Assembly: GCF_900100495.1 (NCBI RefSeq) | Contig: NZ_FNCT01000002.1 | Coordinates: 248,001-312,000 of the forward strand | Source: Pseudomonas benzenivorans | Lineage (GTDB): Bacteria; Pseudomonadota; Gammaproteobacteria; Pseudomonadales; Pseudomonadaceae | Direction: 5' to 3' | DNA length: 64,000 bases | Shown here: positions 57,049-64,000 of the stretch, in pieces | Numbering within the stretch: the stretch's first letter is position 1 | Layout of the letters: each line of letters begins with the position of its first letter | Notes under the pieces: model-generated | Databases searched by the model: none | Seen by the model: only the letters and a program-made list of their open reading frames with translations | What the model was told of the DNA's origin: nothing | Translations under genes and position numbers: made by a program

Positions 57049-58131
57049 TCAGGCGAAACGCAGCGCATGGATCGGCGGCAGATGGCCGGCCAGCGCCTGC
57101 CAGCTGTCGCCCTGATCCTCCGATAGCCACAGGTGACCGGTGGTCGAGCCCAGCGCCAGGCATTGGCCGTGCTCGTCGATCTCCAGGCCATGGCGATAGA
57201 CCAGGTCGAAGCACTCGGCCTGCGGCAAGCCGCGGCTCAAGCGCTCGAAGCTCTGCCCGCCATCGCGGGTGCGGGTCACCACCAGGCGCTGCTCCACCGG
57301 CACCCGGCACTCATCCTTGACCGCCGGGACGAACCAGGCGGTGCCCGGTTCGCTGGGGTGCACCACCACGGCGAAGCCGAAGCTCGACGGCTCGACGTCG
57401 CTGATTTCCTGCCAATGCGCGGCGCCGTCGGTCGAGAGAAAGATCCCGTTGTGGTGCTGCACCCACAGCGTATCCGGCGCTGCCGGGCAGGCCACCAGGC
57501 GATGCGGGTCCTGGATCTCCGGGGTCTCCTGCAGTTCCGGCGGCATGTAGGCCGCGCGCATGCCCTGGGTGCGGCAGGCCCAACTGGCGCCGCCGTCCTC
57601 GCTGCACCAGACGCCGCCGCAGGACACCGCGACGTGCAGCCGCGCACTGTCGCGCGGGTCGACGCAGATCGAGTGGATACCCGGCTGGTCGTAGCCGCCG
57701 CCGAACCACTGCGCCCGCTCGGGGCGCTGCCAGAGCGAGTCGACCAGTGTCCAGGACGCGCCGCGATCGGGCGAGCGGAACAAGGCGCCGGGGATGGTGC
57801 CGGCCCACAGCATGCCCGGTTGGTCGGCGCCAGCGGCCTCCAGCGACCAGAGCATTTCCACCGAAGGCCCCTGCTCGCCCTCACCCTCGCTCGCGGCGAA
57901 GGCCGGCGCGACCAGTTCTTGCCAGCTCTGCCCGGCGTCCGTCGAGCGCCACAGTTTGGGTCCGAAGTGCCCCAGGTGCAGGGCCGCGTACAGGCCGCCG
58001 TCACGCCGGTCGGCCAGCACCATGCTCACCGGCTGGCCGATAAAGTCCGTGCCGGCGAGGCGCCAGCCGCCGGCGTTGCGCGCGAAGGTCAGCAGGCCCT
58101 TGCGCGTGGCCACATAGAGTCGGTTCGCCAT
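57049..58131 (-). CDS. BNR/sortilin-like beta-propeller protein
   Basis: A 360-residue protein with repeated BNR (Asp-box) motifs of the form S-x-D-x-G-x-T/S-W: STDAGQSWQEL, SPDRGASWTLV, SEDGGASWACR, STDGAAHWQEI, RTRDGGQSFERL, SEDQGDSWQAL, which mark blades of a six-to-seven-bladed propeller. There is no signal peptide, so it should stay in the cytoplasm. BNR propellers occur in sialidases and Vps10/sortilins, but the catalytic sialidase residues (Arg triad) are not evident, so glycosidase activity is unlikely. Upstream by 19 bases lies a MoaD/ThiS-like gene; this pair recurs in bacteria without a known function. Confidence 0.8.
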   Translation of the reverse strand: MANRLYVATRKGLLTFARNAGGWRLAGTDFIGQPVSMVLADRRDGGLYAALHLGHFGPKLWRSTDAGQSWQELVAPAFAASEGEGEQGPSVEMLWSLEAAGADQPGMLWAGTIPGALFRSPDRGASWTLVDSLWQRPERAQWFGGGYDQPGIHSICVDPRDSARLHVAVSCGGVWCSEDGGASWACRTQGMRAAYMPPELQETPEIQDPHRLVACPAAPDTLWVQHHNGIFLSTDGAAHWQEISDVEPSSFGFAVVVHPSEPGTAWFVPAVKDECRVPVEQRLVVTRTRDGGQSFERLSRGLPQAECFDLVYRHGLEIDEHGQCLALGSTTGHLWLSEDQGDSWQALAGHLPPIHALRFA

Positions 58132-58150
58132 AGTGATCTCCTCGCTCTGC

Positions 58151-58420
58151 TCAACCGCCGGTCAGCGCCTGCACCACGAAGATGTCACTGGCGGCGCTGA
58201 CCGGGTCGCTCAGGTGGCGGCGGTCGGCGATCTGCTCGGCGTCGACGAAGATCGCCACGTGCCGGCGCACCCGCCCCTGGTCGTCCAGCAGGTAGCTGCG
58301 CAACCGCGGGTTGCCCGCGAAGACCGCGGCCAGCACCGCGCCGACCGTGTCGCCGGGCACCTCGAGCGGCGCCACGTCGAGATGGCGCTGCAGGTTCTCG
58401 GTGAAGCTGATGCGTGCCAT
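58151..58420 (-). CDS. MoaD/ThiS-family beta-grasp protein ending in Gly-Gly
   Basis: An 89-residue ubiquitin-fold protein (MARISFTENLQRHLDVAPLEVPGDTVGAVLAAVFAGNPRLRSYLLDDQGRVRRHVAIFVDAEQIADRRHLSDPVSAASDIFVVQALTGG). The C-terminal GG is what sulfur-carrier proteins use for adenylation and thiocarboxylate formation. ATG 58420 is the family start; the longer frame adds 83 unlikely residues. It is the first gene of a two-gene operon with the BNR propeller. It could be a sulfur donor for an unknown modification; no E1-like enzyme is adjacent, so the activating partner is elsewhere or absent. Confidence 0.8.
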   Translation of the reverse strand: MARISFTENLQRHLDVAPLEVPGDTVGAVLAAVFAGNPRLRSYLLDDQGRVRRHVAIFVDAEQIADRRHLSDPVSAASDIFVVQALTGG

Positions 58421-58667
58421 AAGCCGCTCCCGGCCTGCACCCGTACAGATCATGGTTAGGCCAACAGGTATAGCCGAAGCCGCCCGCCGGGTTCGCCTCA
58501 GGCGCCGAACGGTCGCCGGGCGCAGTGCCGGCTTTGCCGCACCGGGCGCTGGCGATCGGGCCGACAATCCCGGATCATTGCCGGCCCACGCGGAAGCGAT
58601 CGCTCGGCACCCGCCCGACCGGCTTCTACACTCAGCCCACACCCTGCCCAAGAGACGAGTCCACCCC

Positions 58668-59264
58668 ATGGCGTCCGAGCTGTTCAGTCTGTACTTGAAG
58701 TTGCTGGTGCTCTACAGCCCGTTCTTCGTGTTGTCCTGCTTCATCGGCCTGAGCCGCGGCTACACGGTCAGGGAACGCAAGCGGCTGGCCTGGAAGGTCG
58801 CCACCGGCGTGCTGGTCGCCAGCGTGCTGCTGTACCTGTTCGGCAACCATATCTTCACCCTGTTCGGCATCACCATCGACGCCTTCCGCATCGGCGCCGG
58901 CAGCGTGCTGTTCATCTCGGCGCTGGGCATGGCCCAGGGCAACTCGGCGGTACAGAGCGACAACGTGCAGCAGGACGTGACCATAGTGCCGTTGACCATC
59001 CCGCTCACCGTCGGTCCCGGCACCATCGGCGCGCTGCTGCTGATGGGCGCCGGCCAGCCGCACTGGGACGACAAGCTGCTGGCGGTGTTCGGTATCGCCC
59101 TGGCCAGCCTGACCGTTGGCGTGGTGCTGTACCTGTCCAACCAGTTCGAACGCCTGCTCGGCGACCAGGGCCTGCAGATCGTCAGCCGCCTGATGGGCCT
59201 GTTCGTCTGCGCCCTGGCGGCGCAGATCATCTTCACCGGGGTGAAGAACTACCTGCAGCCCTAA
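58668..59264 (+). CDS. MarC-family membrane protein
   Basis: A 198-residue integral membrane protein with six predicted helices, matching MarC/UPF0056 (VLYSPFFVLSCFIGLSRGY, GAGSVLFISALGMAQGNSAV, IVPLTIPLTVGPGTIGALLLMG, RLMGLFVCALAAQIIFTGVKNYL). The NPxT-like motif seen in the family appears here as VGPGTIG. Despite the name no antibiotic role is established. ATG 58668 with AAGAGACGAG upstream is chosen because the 119 earlier codons are not conserved and include the divergent MoaD-like gene. It converges on the globin gene. Confidence 0.85.
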   Translation: MASELFSLYLKLLVLYSPFFVLSCFIGLSRGYTVRERKRLAWKVATGVLVASVLLYLFGNHIFTLFGITIDAFRIGAGSVLFISALGMAQGNSAVQSDNVQQDVTIVPLTIPLTVGPGTIGALLLMGAGQPHWDDKLLAVFGIALASLTVGVVLYLSNQFERLLGDQGLQIVSRLMGLFVCALAAQIIFTGVKNYLQP

Positions 59265-59341
59265 CGGAAGGTCGTCGCTGGGCGACTTTCAGGTTGAATG
59301 GCGCCCGCCCGGCGGCAGGCGCCTGGTTGCGCAGGGGGGAA

Positions 59342-59749
59342 TCAGGCGTTGGCCGCCTCGCTCATGGTGCTGGCCAGCAGCCCGTAGGCCGTGGTCCAGG
59401 CGTCCCGCACCTCGTCGGTGAAGGCATCGCCCAGGCCCTGGCTGAGGGTCAGCAACAGCGCCCCGCCCACCGTCGCGTAATGCGCATCGACCACCCCGTA
59501 GTCCTTGTGCCGACGGCCGAGGTGCTGCAGCACCGGCACCAGCGCCGGCAGGTCGCTCAACTTGCCGACGGCCACGCCGATCATCTGCATCAGCTTCTGC
59601 CCCTGCTCCTGCATATTGCCCTTGAACAGCGGCTTGAGCGCGGGATCGGCGCTGAACAGGTTGTCGTAGAACAGCGCCGCGGCCTGCTCGGCAATCGGCG
59701 CCACCTGGGCAAAGGAGCCCTGGACCAGTTCGATCTGCTTAGGTGTCAT
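59342..59749 (-). CDS. Single-domain globin (Vitreoscilla-haemoglobin-like)
   Basis: A 135-residue globin of the flavohaemoglobin-type (SDgb) class without a reductase domain. The proximal histidine lies in LGRRHKDYGVVDAHYATVG and the distal pocket is YDNLFSADPALKPLFKGNMQEQGQKLMQ. Such globins bind O2 or NO and may detoxify NO or deliver O2 when a reductase is available. It is the last gene of the five-gene redox operon, 27 bases after the cytochrome c5-like gene. The start is ATG 59749. Confidence 0.88.
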   Translation of the reverse strand: MTPKQIELVQGSFAQVAPIAEQAAALFYDNLFSADPALKPLFKGNMQEQGQKLMQMIGVAVGKLSDLPALVPVLQHLGRRHKDYGVVDAHYATVGGALLLTLSQGLGDAFTDEVRDAWTTAYGLLASTMSEAANA

Positions 59750-59776
59750 TTCTCATCCTCATCATTGGCTTAATCG

Positions 59777-60115
59777 TTAGCGACTCTGGGAAACCATGTA
59801 CTTCACCGCGGCGCGTACCTCGGCATCGCCGAGCGCGGGATTGCCGCCGCGCGCCGGCATGCTGCCCTGCTCGCCGCTGAAGCCGTGCAGGGCATGTTCG
59901 ACCAGCACCTCCAGGCCCTGGTCGATGCGCGCGGCCCAGGCCTTGCGGTTGCCCTTGGCCGGGGCACCGCCCAGGCCATTCAGGTGGCAGACCCGGCAGG
60001 TGCCCTCCCATACCCGTTGCCCCAGCTGCAGCTCCTGCTGCTCGGCACCGTCCTGGCAGCCCGCGAGCAGCAATGCGGCCAGCAGCAAGGCACTGTTAAC
60101 CTCCCAGCGGTACAC
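59777..60115 (-). CDS. Monohaem cytochrome c5-like lipoprotein
   Basis: A 112-residue lipoprotein (lipobox LLAGC) with one haem motif CRVCH and a later methionine region GSMPARGGNPALGDAEVRAAVKYMV, characteristic of the cytochrome c5 family. The start is GTG 60115, overlapping the preceding gene by 20 bases, so the two are cotranslated. It would sit in the periplasm, tethered to a membrane, and pass electrons to or from the partners upstream in the operon. Confidence 0.87.
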   Translation of the reverse strand: MYRWEVNSALLLAALLLAGCQDGAEQQELQLGQRVWEGTCRVCHLNGLGGAPAKGNRKAWAARIDQGLEVLVEHALHGFSGEQGSMPARGGNPALGDAEVRAAVKYMVSQSR

Positions 60116-60674
60116 GGATCACCACCCCGCCCATCACGTCGCCGAGCTTGAAGTCGCTGCGCGGGCTGTCCTTGTGCTCGTTGTGGCAACTGGCGCAGAC
60201 CGGCGCCACTGCCACGTCGGGGTAGACGGCGGTGAAGTAGCGCTTGCCGCCCAGGGTCTCCTCGACGTAATAGTTCTCCCCCGGGTTATCCATGATGAAT
60301 TGCAGGCCGGTCTTCTCCGCCTCGGTGCGCGGCGCATTCTGCTTGTTGATCGGCCACAACGACTGCAGCGAGTAGCTGAAGGCCTCGGTCTTGCTGGCCA
60401 CGGTCTCGGCGCCGAAGCGGAACATCTGCGCCGGCAGCGGCAGCGCCTTGTCGTCGACGAAGTGTTCGCTGGCCTTGATCGCGCCGGCCTCCTTCAGGCG
60501 GTTGACCACCTGCTTGGTGTACACCGCGCGGTCGGACTCCATCACCAGGTGCAGCATGTCGGTCAGCTGTTGCGAGCTGAAGCCTTGCGGCTTCTGTTCG
60601 CCGCAACCGCTCAGGCTGATCAGGCCGCCGACGACGGCGACGGCCAACAGGCATTGCAGGCTCTTGTTGTGCAT
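60096..60674 (-). CDS. Tll0287-like (DUF3365) haem lipoprotein
   Basis: A 192-residue lipoprotein (lipobox LSGC) with the Tll0287-like domain (DUF3365; EKTGLQFIMDNPGENYYVEETLGGKRYFTAVYPDVAVAPVCASCHNEHKDSPRSDFKLGDVMGGVVIRVPL). CASCH is a c-type haem site placed as in the PAS-like Tll0287 haem proteins, which sense or transfer electrons. ATG 60674 lies 52 bases after the multihaem cytochrome gene, and its end overlaps the c5-like gene. It could act as a redox sensor or electron carrier between the multihaem cytochrome and the c5. Confidence 0.82.
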   Translation of the reverse strand: MHNKSLQCLLAVAVVGGLISLSGCGEQKPQGFSSQQLTDMLHLVMESDRAVYTKQVVNRLKEAGAIKASEHFVDDKALPLPAQMFRFGAETVASKTEAFSYSLQSLWPINKQNAPRTEAEKTGLQFIMDNPGENYYVEETLGGKRYFTAVYPDVAVAPVCASCHNEHKDSPRSDFKLGDVMGGVVIRVPLGG

Positions 60675-60726
60675 GGTTGGTTCCTCTCAGGTCTCAGGGG
60701 TGGCAGTTCATCGCAAGGGCTGGTGC

Positions 60727-62055
60727 TCATTGCCTGGCACGCTCCAGCGCCATGTCCACGCTGGGGACATGCTGCGCAGGCGCACCTTTGAAGTTGTTGC
60801 GGATCAGCGCGGGGTCGGCCAGGGCATCCAGGGCGAACGGCAGCCCGTGGCAGTCCTGGCAGACCTCGCGGAGCATCTTCTCGTTGGGCCGCAGGTTGGC
60901 GTTCTGGTTGTGCTGCACCAGCACCCGCTCGTGCCCCTGCACCTCGGCCAGCTGCCGCGGCAGGTGGCAGGTGGCGCAGCTCACGCCACTGCCGGGCGGC
61001 GCACTGCCGTTCTGTTCGGCCCGCCACAGCGCCTGGTGCGGCGAGCCCTCGAAGGCCCGCGAATGCTGGTCGGCGTGGCAGCCGAGGCAGGCCTCGACTG
61101 CTGCGCTGGCGCGCTCGAAGCGGTGCGCGCCGTGGCAACTGTTGCAGGACAGTTGGTGCTCCGCGCTCGCGGCGGCGAAGGCCAGGCCGCTCAGGGCCGG
61201 GCGCATCGGCCCGAGCCGGACCGGCAGCTCGGGGTTCAGGCGCATGCCGTGCTTGCCGGCGAAGAATCCCGCCGCCTCGCCGGCATGGCAGTCCTGGCAG
61301 GTTGCCAGCGCCGGCCGCTCCTGCCAGGACGCGCCCTGCGGCTGGTGGCACGCGCTGCAGTTGACCCCGGCTTGGCCATGCGCACTGCCCAGCCACTCGG
61401 CCAGGGCCTGCGGCGTCTGCCGGGCCGCCGGCGCATCGGCGCGCGGCGCTGTCGTCGGCTGCCGCCAGCCCGGATGCTTGTCGGCCAGGCTGGCTGGCGC
61501 GGTGACCCGGGCGATGGCCTTGAGCAGCGGCTGGTCGGCGCCCTTGACCAGGAAGTCTTCGTACAGCGCGCGGTTGTCGTGGTAGTTGTGGCAGCCGGCC
61601 GCGGCGCAGCCGTCGAACGGCAAGTCGCGGTGGCTGGGCCGTTCCTCGGCGATGTCGGCGTGGCAGTGCCGGCAGAAATCGCCCGGCTGGGTCACGCCCA
61701 TCGCCAAGGTACGTTGCGGCGCATGCTCGACATGGCAGCTCACGCAGTAGCGCGCATCCAGGTGCTGCAGGCGGTCGGCGTTGCGCGGGTCGCTGAACTT
61801 GCTCTGCGGATGGGCGTCGTGGGCGGCCTTCAGCTCGGCGCCGTGGCAATTGCTGCAGGCCTGCTGGAGCAGCTCGCCACCGCCGAAGGCGCTGACATGG
61901 CAGGCGCCGCAGGCCTGCTCCAGTTGGTGATGCCCGGCCGACAGCGGCCCCGGGTTGAAGGCGCGCTGATCCTCGCCGGCCAGCAGTCGATAGCCGTACC
62001 AGCCTCCGATCGCCAGCAGGGTGGAGAGCCAGAGGCCCCAGATCGCGTACTTCAC
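60727..62055 (-). CDS. Membrane-anchored multihaem c-type cytochrome with 11 haem motifs
   Basis: A 442-residue protein: a single N-terminal membrane helix (about 4-24) and a periplasmic part with ten CxxCH sites (C49, C67, C104, C128, C233, C253, C304, C323, C360, C399) and one CX4CH (C150-C155-H156, CAAAGCH), a spacing known from cytochromes c3. Many further histidines could be distal ligands. It resembles no single named family; the number and c3-like site suggest a periplasmic electron wire. GTG 62055 is used, with GAGGAG upstream, 10 bases after the oxidoreductase stop. Assembly needs the Ccm system and the DipZ pathway. Confidence 0.88.
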   Translation of the reverse strand: MKYAIWGLWLSTLLAIGGWYGYRLLAGEDQRAFNPGPLSAGHHQLEQACGACHVSAFGGGELLQQACSNCHGAELKAAHDAHPQSKFSDPRNADRLQHLDARYCVSCHVEHAPQRTLAMGVTQPGDFCRHCHADIAEERPSHRDLPFDGCAAAGCHNYHDNRALYEDFLVKGADQPLLKAIARVTAPASLADKHPGWRQPTTAPRADAPAARQTPQALAEWLGSAHGQAGVNCSACHQPQGASWQERPALATCQDCHAGEAAGFFAGKHGMRLNPELPVRLGPMRPALSGLAFAAASAEHQLSCNSCHGAHRFERASAAVEACLGCHADQHSRAFEGSPHQALWRAEQNGSAPPGSGVSCATCHLPRQLAEVQGHERVLVQHNQNANLRPNEKMLREVCQDCHGLPFALDALADPALIRNNFKGAPAQHVPSVDMALERARQ

Positions 62056-62065
62056 GGCGCGCTCC

Positions 62066-64000
62066 TCAAAAGTAGTAGACCGACAGCACATGCACGGCGA
62101 GCAGCGCCGGCCAGGGCCAGACGGCGAGGATGTGCGCCCACAGCAGCAGGCGGCGGCTGCGCCGCGCCAGGGCCGGGCTCAGGCGGTGCTCGCCGGCCAG
62201 CAGCAGCGCCGCCAACGCGCCGAGCCCCAGCAGCAGGAGGAAATCCAGCAGCAGCCAGCGGTTGAGGTTGTCCCCGCCATCCAACCCGGTGTGCGCCGCC
62301 AGCAGCAGCGGCAAGCCCGCGCCGAGCAGCACGTGCAGCAGGCGCCAGCCGCCGAAGCTGCCCAGCGCCAGCCTCGGCAGGCGCTTGCGCAGCGACATCA
62401 GCAGGCCCAGCAGGACCAGGCCGAGCAGGCCGAACCCGCTGAGCTGGCGCAGCAGGCCGTCCTGCCAAAGCGCACTGACGCCCTCGTCCAGCACCGAAGT
62501 CGGCGCGGCGAAGGGTGGCAGGTAGAGGAATGCCAGGCACAACAGCAGGGCCAGCAGCCCACCCGCGGCCAGGGCCCGTGCGCCGCCCACGGCCGCGCGC
62601 GGGCCACTGTCGCCGAGCAGGTTGTGCAACAGCGGCTGGCAGCCGCCACAGACGCTGCCGGCCCCGCACTGTTCGGCCAACCCGGCGAGCGTGCCGGCGC
62701 CCGCGGCGATGCAGGCCGACAGCTGCCCGCGACTGACGCCCATGCATTGGCAGACGGTGCTCTGCGCCGGCCACTGCGCCACCCGCTGCTGGTCCTCGGG
62801 CCACAGCCGGCCTTCGCGGCGAAAGCGCCAGAGCATCAAAGCGCTGATCGGCCGGCCCTGCTCCAGGGCATCCAGCCAGCGCCGGCTCTCCTGGCACTCG
62901 CCGACGGCCAGGGCGCCGAGCAGCCGGCCGCGCTGCACCACCAGCTTGCGGTACAGGCCGCGCGCCGGATCGCGAAAGTGCAGCTCGCGCTGTTGCGGAC
63001 GCCTGAGCGGGTCGACCACCTCGCCGGCGCTGAACACCGGCAGGCCGGCGACCTTCAGCGCGGTGGCCTGCAGCGAGCCGCGGTACTCGGCCGGCGTGCC
63101 GCTGAGGCTGCTGGCCAGCACGCAGGCCTGTTCGTAGCCGGGCGCCACCAGGCCGTAGATCAGCCCGCGGTGTTCGGCGCACTCGCCGATGGCGAAGATC
63201 TCCGGCTGCGAGGTGCGCAACTGGTCGTCGACCTGGATGCCCCGGCCGACCCTGAGCTGGGCCGCGAGCGCCAGCTGCACGTTGGGGGTGATGCCGGTGG
63301 CCAGCAACAGGGTATCGCAGGCGATCTCGCGGCCGTCGCGCAGGCGCACGCCAGTCACCTGGCGCTCGCCCAGCACCGCCGCCAGGCCGCTGCCGGTGAG
63401 CACCTCGATGCCCAGGGCCTCGACCTGCAGGCGCAGCAGCGCACCGGCGGCCTCGTCCAGCTGCCGGTTCATCAGCCGTGGCGCCTGCTGCACCAGGGTC
63501 ACCCGGGTGTGGCTGCGCTGCAGGCCGCGGGCGGCCTCCAGGCCGAGCAGGCCGCCGCCGACCACCACGCAGTGGCGGCTGCGCACGGTGCGTGCGAGCA
63601 GCGCGGCGGTGTCCTTGAGGTCGCGGAAGACGAAGACGCCGGGCAGCTCGATGCCCGCCACGCTGGGCAGGTGCGCGCGCGAACCGGTGGCGAGAATCAG
63701 TTGGCTGTAGCGGTAGCGCTGGCCCTGGGCATCCTCCAGGTATTTGTCCGCCGGCTCGATGCGCACGATGCGGCAGCCCAGGTGGCTGTGCAGGCGCGCC
63801 GGTGCGCTGACCGGCAGGGGCACGACGATGCCGTCCAGATCGGTATCGCCGGCCAGCAGCGCACTGAGCCGCACCCGGTCGTAGGGCGCCCAGGGCTCGT
63901 CACCGAACAGCAGGATCTCGCCCGGATAGCCGCGCTGCAGCAGCTCGCGGGCGCAGCGCACACCCACCGGGCCGGCACCGATGATGGCCAGCGGTGCGGC
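62066..64000 (-). CDS. FAD/NAD(P) oxidoreductase fused to BFD [2Fe-2S] and a di-haem b-like membrane domain (N-terminus cut by window edge)
   Basis: About 644 residues are visible. The N-terminus reaches the window edge with the FAD motif IIGAGPVG; a second dinucleotide fold (VVVGGGLLGLEAARGL) binds NAD(P)H, and LLLATGITPNVQLA and EIFAIGECAEH complete a NirB-type flavoprotein. A BFD-like [2Fe-2S] segment follows (VCQCMGVSRGQ ... CGAGSVCGGCQPLL). The C-terminal ~180 residues form about five helices holding two H-X13-H pairs (HVLLGAGLPLLLAAH and HILAVWPWPALLAVH), the spacing that binds stacked b haems in ferric-reductase and b-type cytochromes. So electrons may pass NAD(P)H-FAD-FeS-haem b across the membrane to the multihaem c cytochrome encoded 10 bases on. 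Haem binding is inferred. Confidence 0.85.
   Translation of the reverse strand, partial: AAPLAIIGAGPVGVRCARELLQRGYPGEILLFGDEPWAPYDRVRLSALLAGDTDLDGIVVPLPVSAPARLHSHLGCRIVRIEPADKYLEDAQGQRYRYSQLILATGSRAHLPSVAGIELPGVFVFRDLKDTAALLARTVRSRHCVVVGGGLLGLEAARGLQRSHTRVTLVQQAPRLMNRQLDEAAGALLRLQVEALGIEVLTGSGLAAVLGERQVTGVRLRDGREIACDTLLLATGITPNVQLALAAQLRVGRGIQVDDQLRTSQPEIFAIGECAEHRGLIYGLVAPGYEQACVLASSLSGTPAEYRGSLQATALKVAGLPVFSAGEVVDPLRRPQQRELHFRDPARGLYRKLVVQRGRLLGALAVGECQESRRWLDALEQGRPISALMLWRFRREGRLWPEDQQRVAQWPAQSTVCQCMGVSRGQLSACIAAGAGTLAGLAEQCGAGSVCGGCQPLLHNLLGDSGPRAAVGGARALAAGGLLALLLCLAFLYLPPFAAPTSVLDEGVSALWQDGLLRQLSGFGLLGLVLLGLLMSLRKRLPRLALGSFGGWRLLHVLLGAGLPLLLAAHTGLDGGDNLNRWLLLDFLLLLGLGALAALLLAGEHRLSPALARRSRRLLLWAHILAVWPWPALLAVHVLSVYYF

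Noticed and set aside
57049..58131. Sialidase (neuraminidase) assignment for the BNR protein
   Set aside because: Asp-box repeats alone do not show sialidase activity; there is no signal peptide and no evident catalytic Arg triad, Tyr and Glu.

Overview
The window is chromosomal DNA of a high-GC gammaproteobacterium, almost certainly Pseudomonas sensu lato. The best evidence is a conserved block at about 33.9-56.8 kb with the gene order of P. aeruginosa PAO1 PA4839-PA4856: speA, SUI1/YciH factor, Nudix hydrolase, DUF2333, gcbA, ctpL, dipZ, aroQ, accB, accC, prmA, a DUF3426 zinc-ribbon protein, dusB, fis, purH, purD, retS. The order is recalled from the PAO1 map, not from a search. No rRNA, tRNA or CRISPR array was found.

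Layout. 1-2.9 kb: catalytic subunit of a selenocysteine formate dehydrogenase, cut by the left edge. 3.0-7.3 kb: a small DMT-like membrane protein, an SdiA-regulated-domain protein, and a SulP anion transporter paired with a tandem-Usp protein behind a long, hairpin-rich leader. 7.4-9.8 kb: two tandem, homologous membrane GGDEF diguanylate cyclases. 9.9-15.8 kb: a dCache-type chemoreceptor and a four-gene YehZYXW-like osmoprotectant ABC transporter. 16.2-18.3 kb: the NO sensor NorR and a divergent glycine-zipper exported protein, with three NorR-type boxes and a sigma-54-like promoter between them. 18.3-21.4 kb: a small accessory island with a BrnTA toxin-antitoxin pair, a C4-antisense-RNA-like element upstream of a Bro-N antirepressor-like gene, and a frameshifted DDE transposase. 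21.4-31.0 kb: pbpC and its alpha-2-macroglobulin partner yfhM, separated by a collagen-like secreted protein, a small exported protein and a small membrane protein. 31.2-33.7 kb: a YbaK-type deacylase, a MATE exporter and a DUF2214 protein.

33.9-56.8 kb is the conserved housekeeping and signalling block: polyamine, fatty-acid (AccBC) and purine (PurHD) synthesis, DusB-Fis, PrmA, and c-di-GMP, chemotaxis and Gac-network signalling (GcbA, CtpL, RetS). 57.0-59.3 kb: a beta-propeller (BNR) protein paired with a MoaD/ThiS-like beta-grasp protein ending in GG, then a MarC-family protein.

59.3-64.0 kb, running off the right edge, is a compact five-gene redox operon: a FAD/NAD(P) oxidoreductase fused to a BFD [2Fe-2S] domain and a membrane domain with two H-X13-H pairs; an 11-haem-motif membrane-anchored c cytochrome; a Tll0287-type haem lipoprotein; a c5-like monohaem lipoprotein; and a single-domain globin. 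Together they look like a route carrying electrons from NAD(P)H across the inner membrane to periplasmic c haems. With the NorR-controlled divergent gene, this is the most likely place for new biology. Several intergenic gaps carry members of a dispersed inverted-repeat family beginning GTAGG(G/T)TG.
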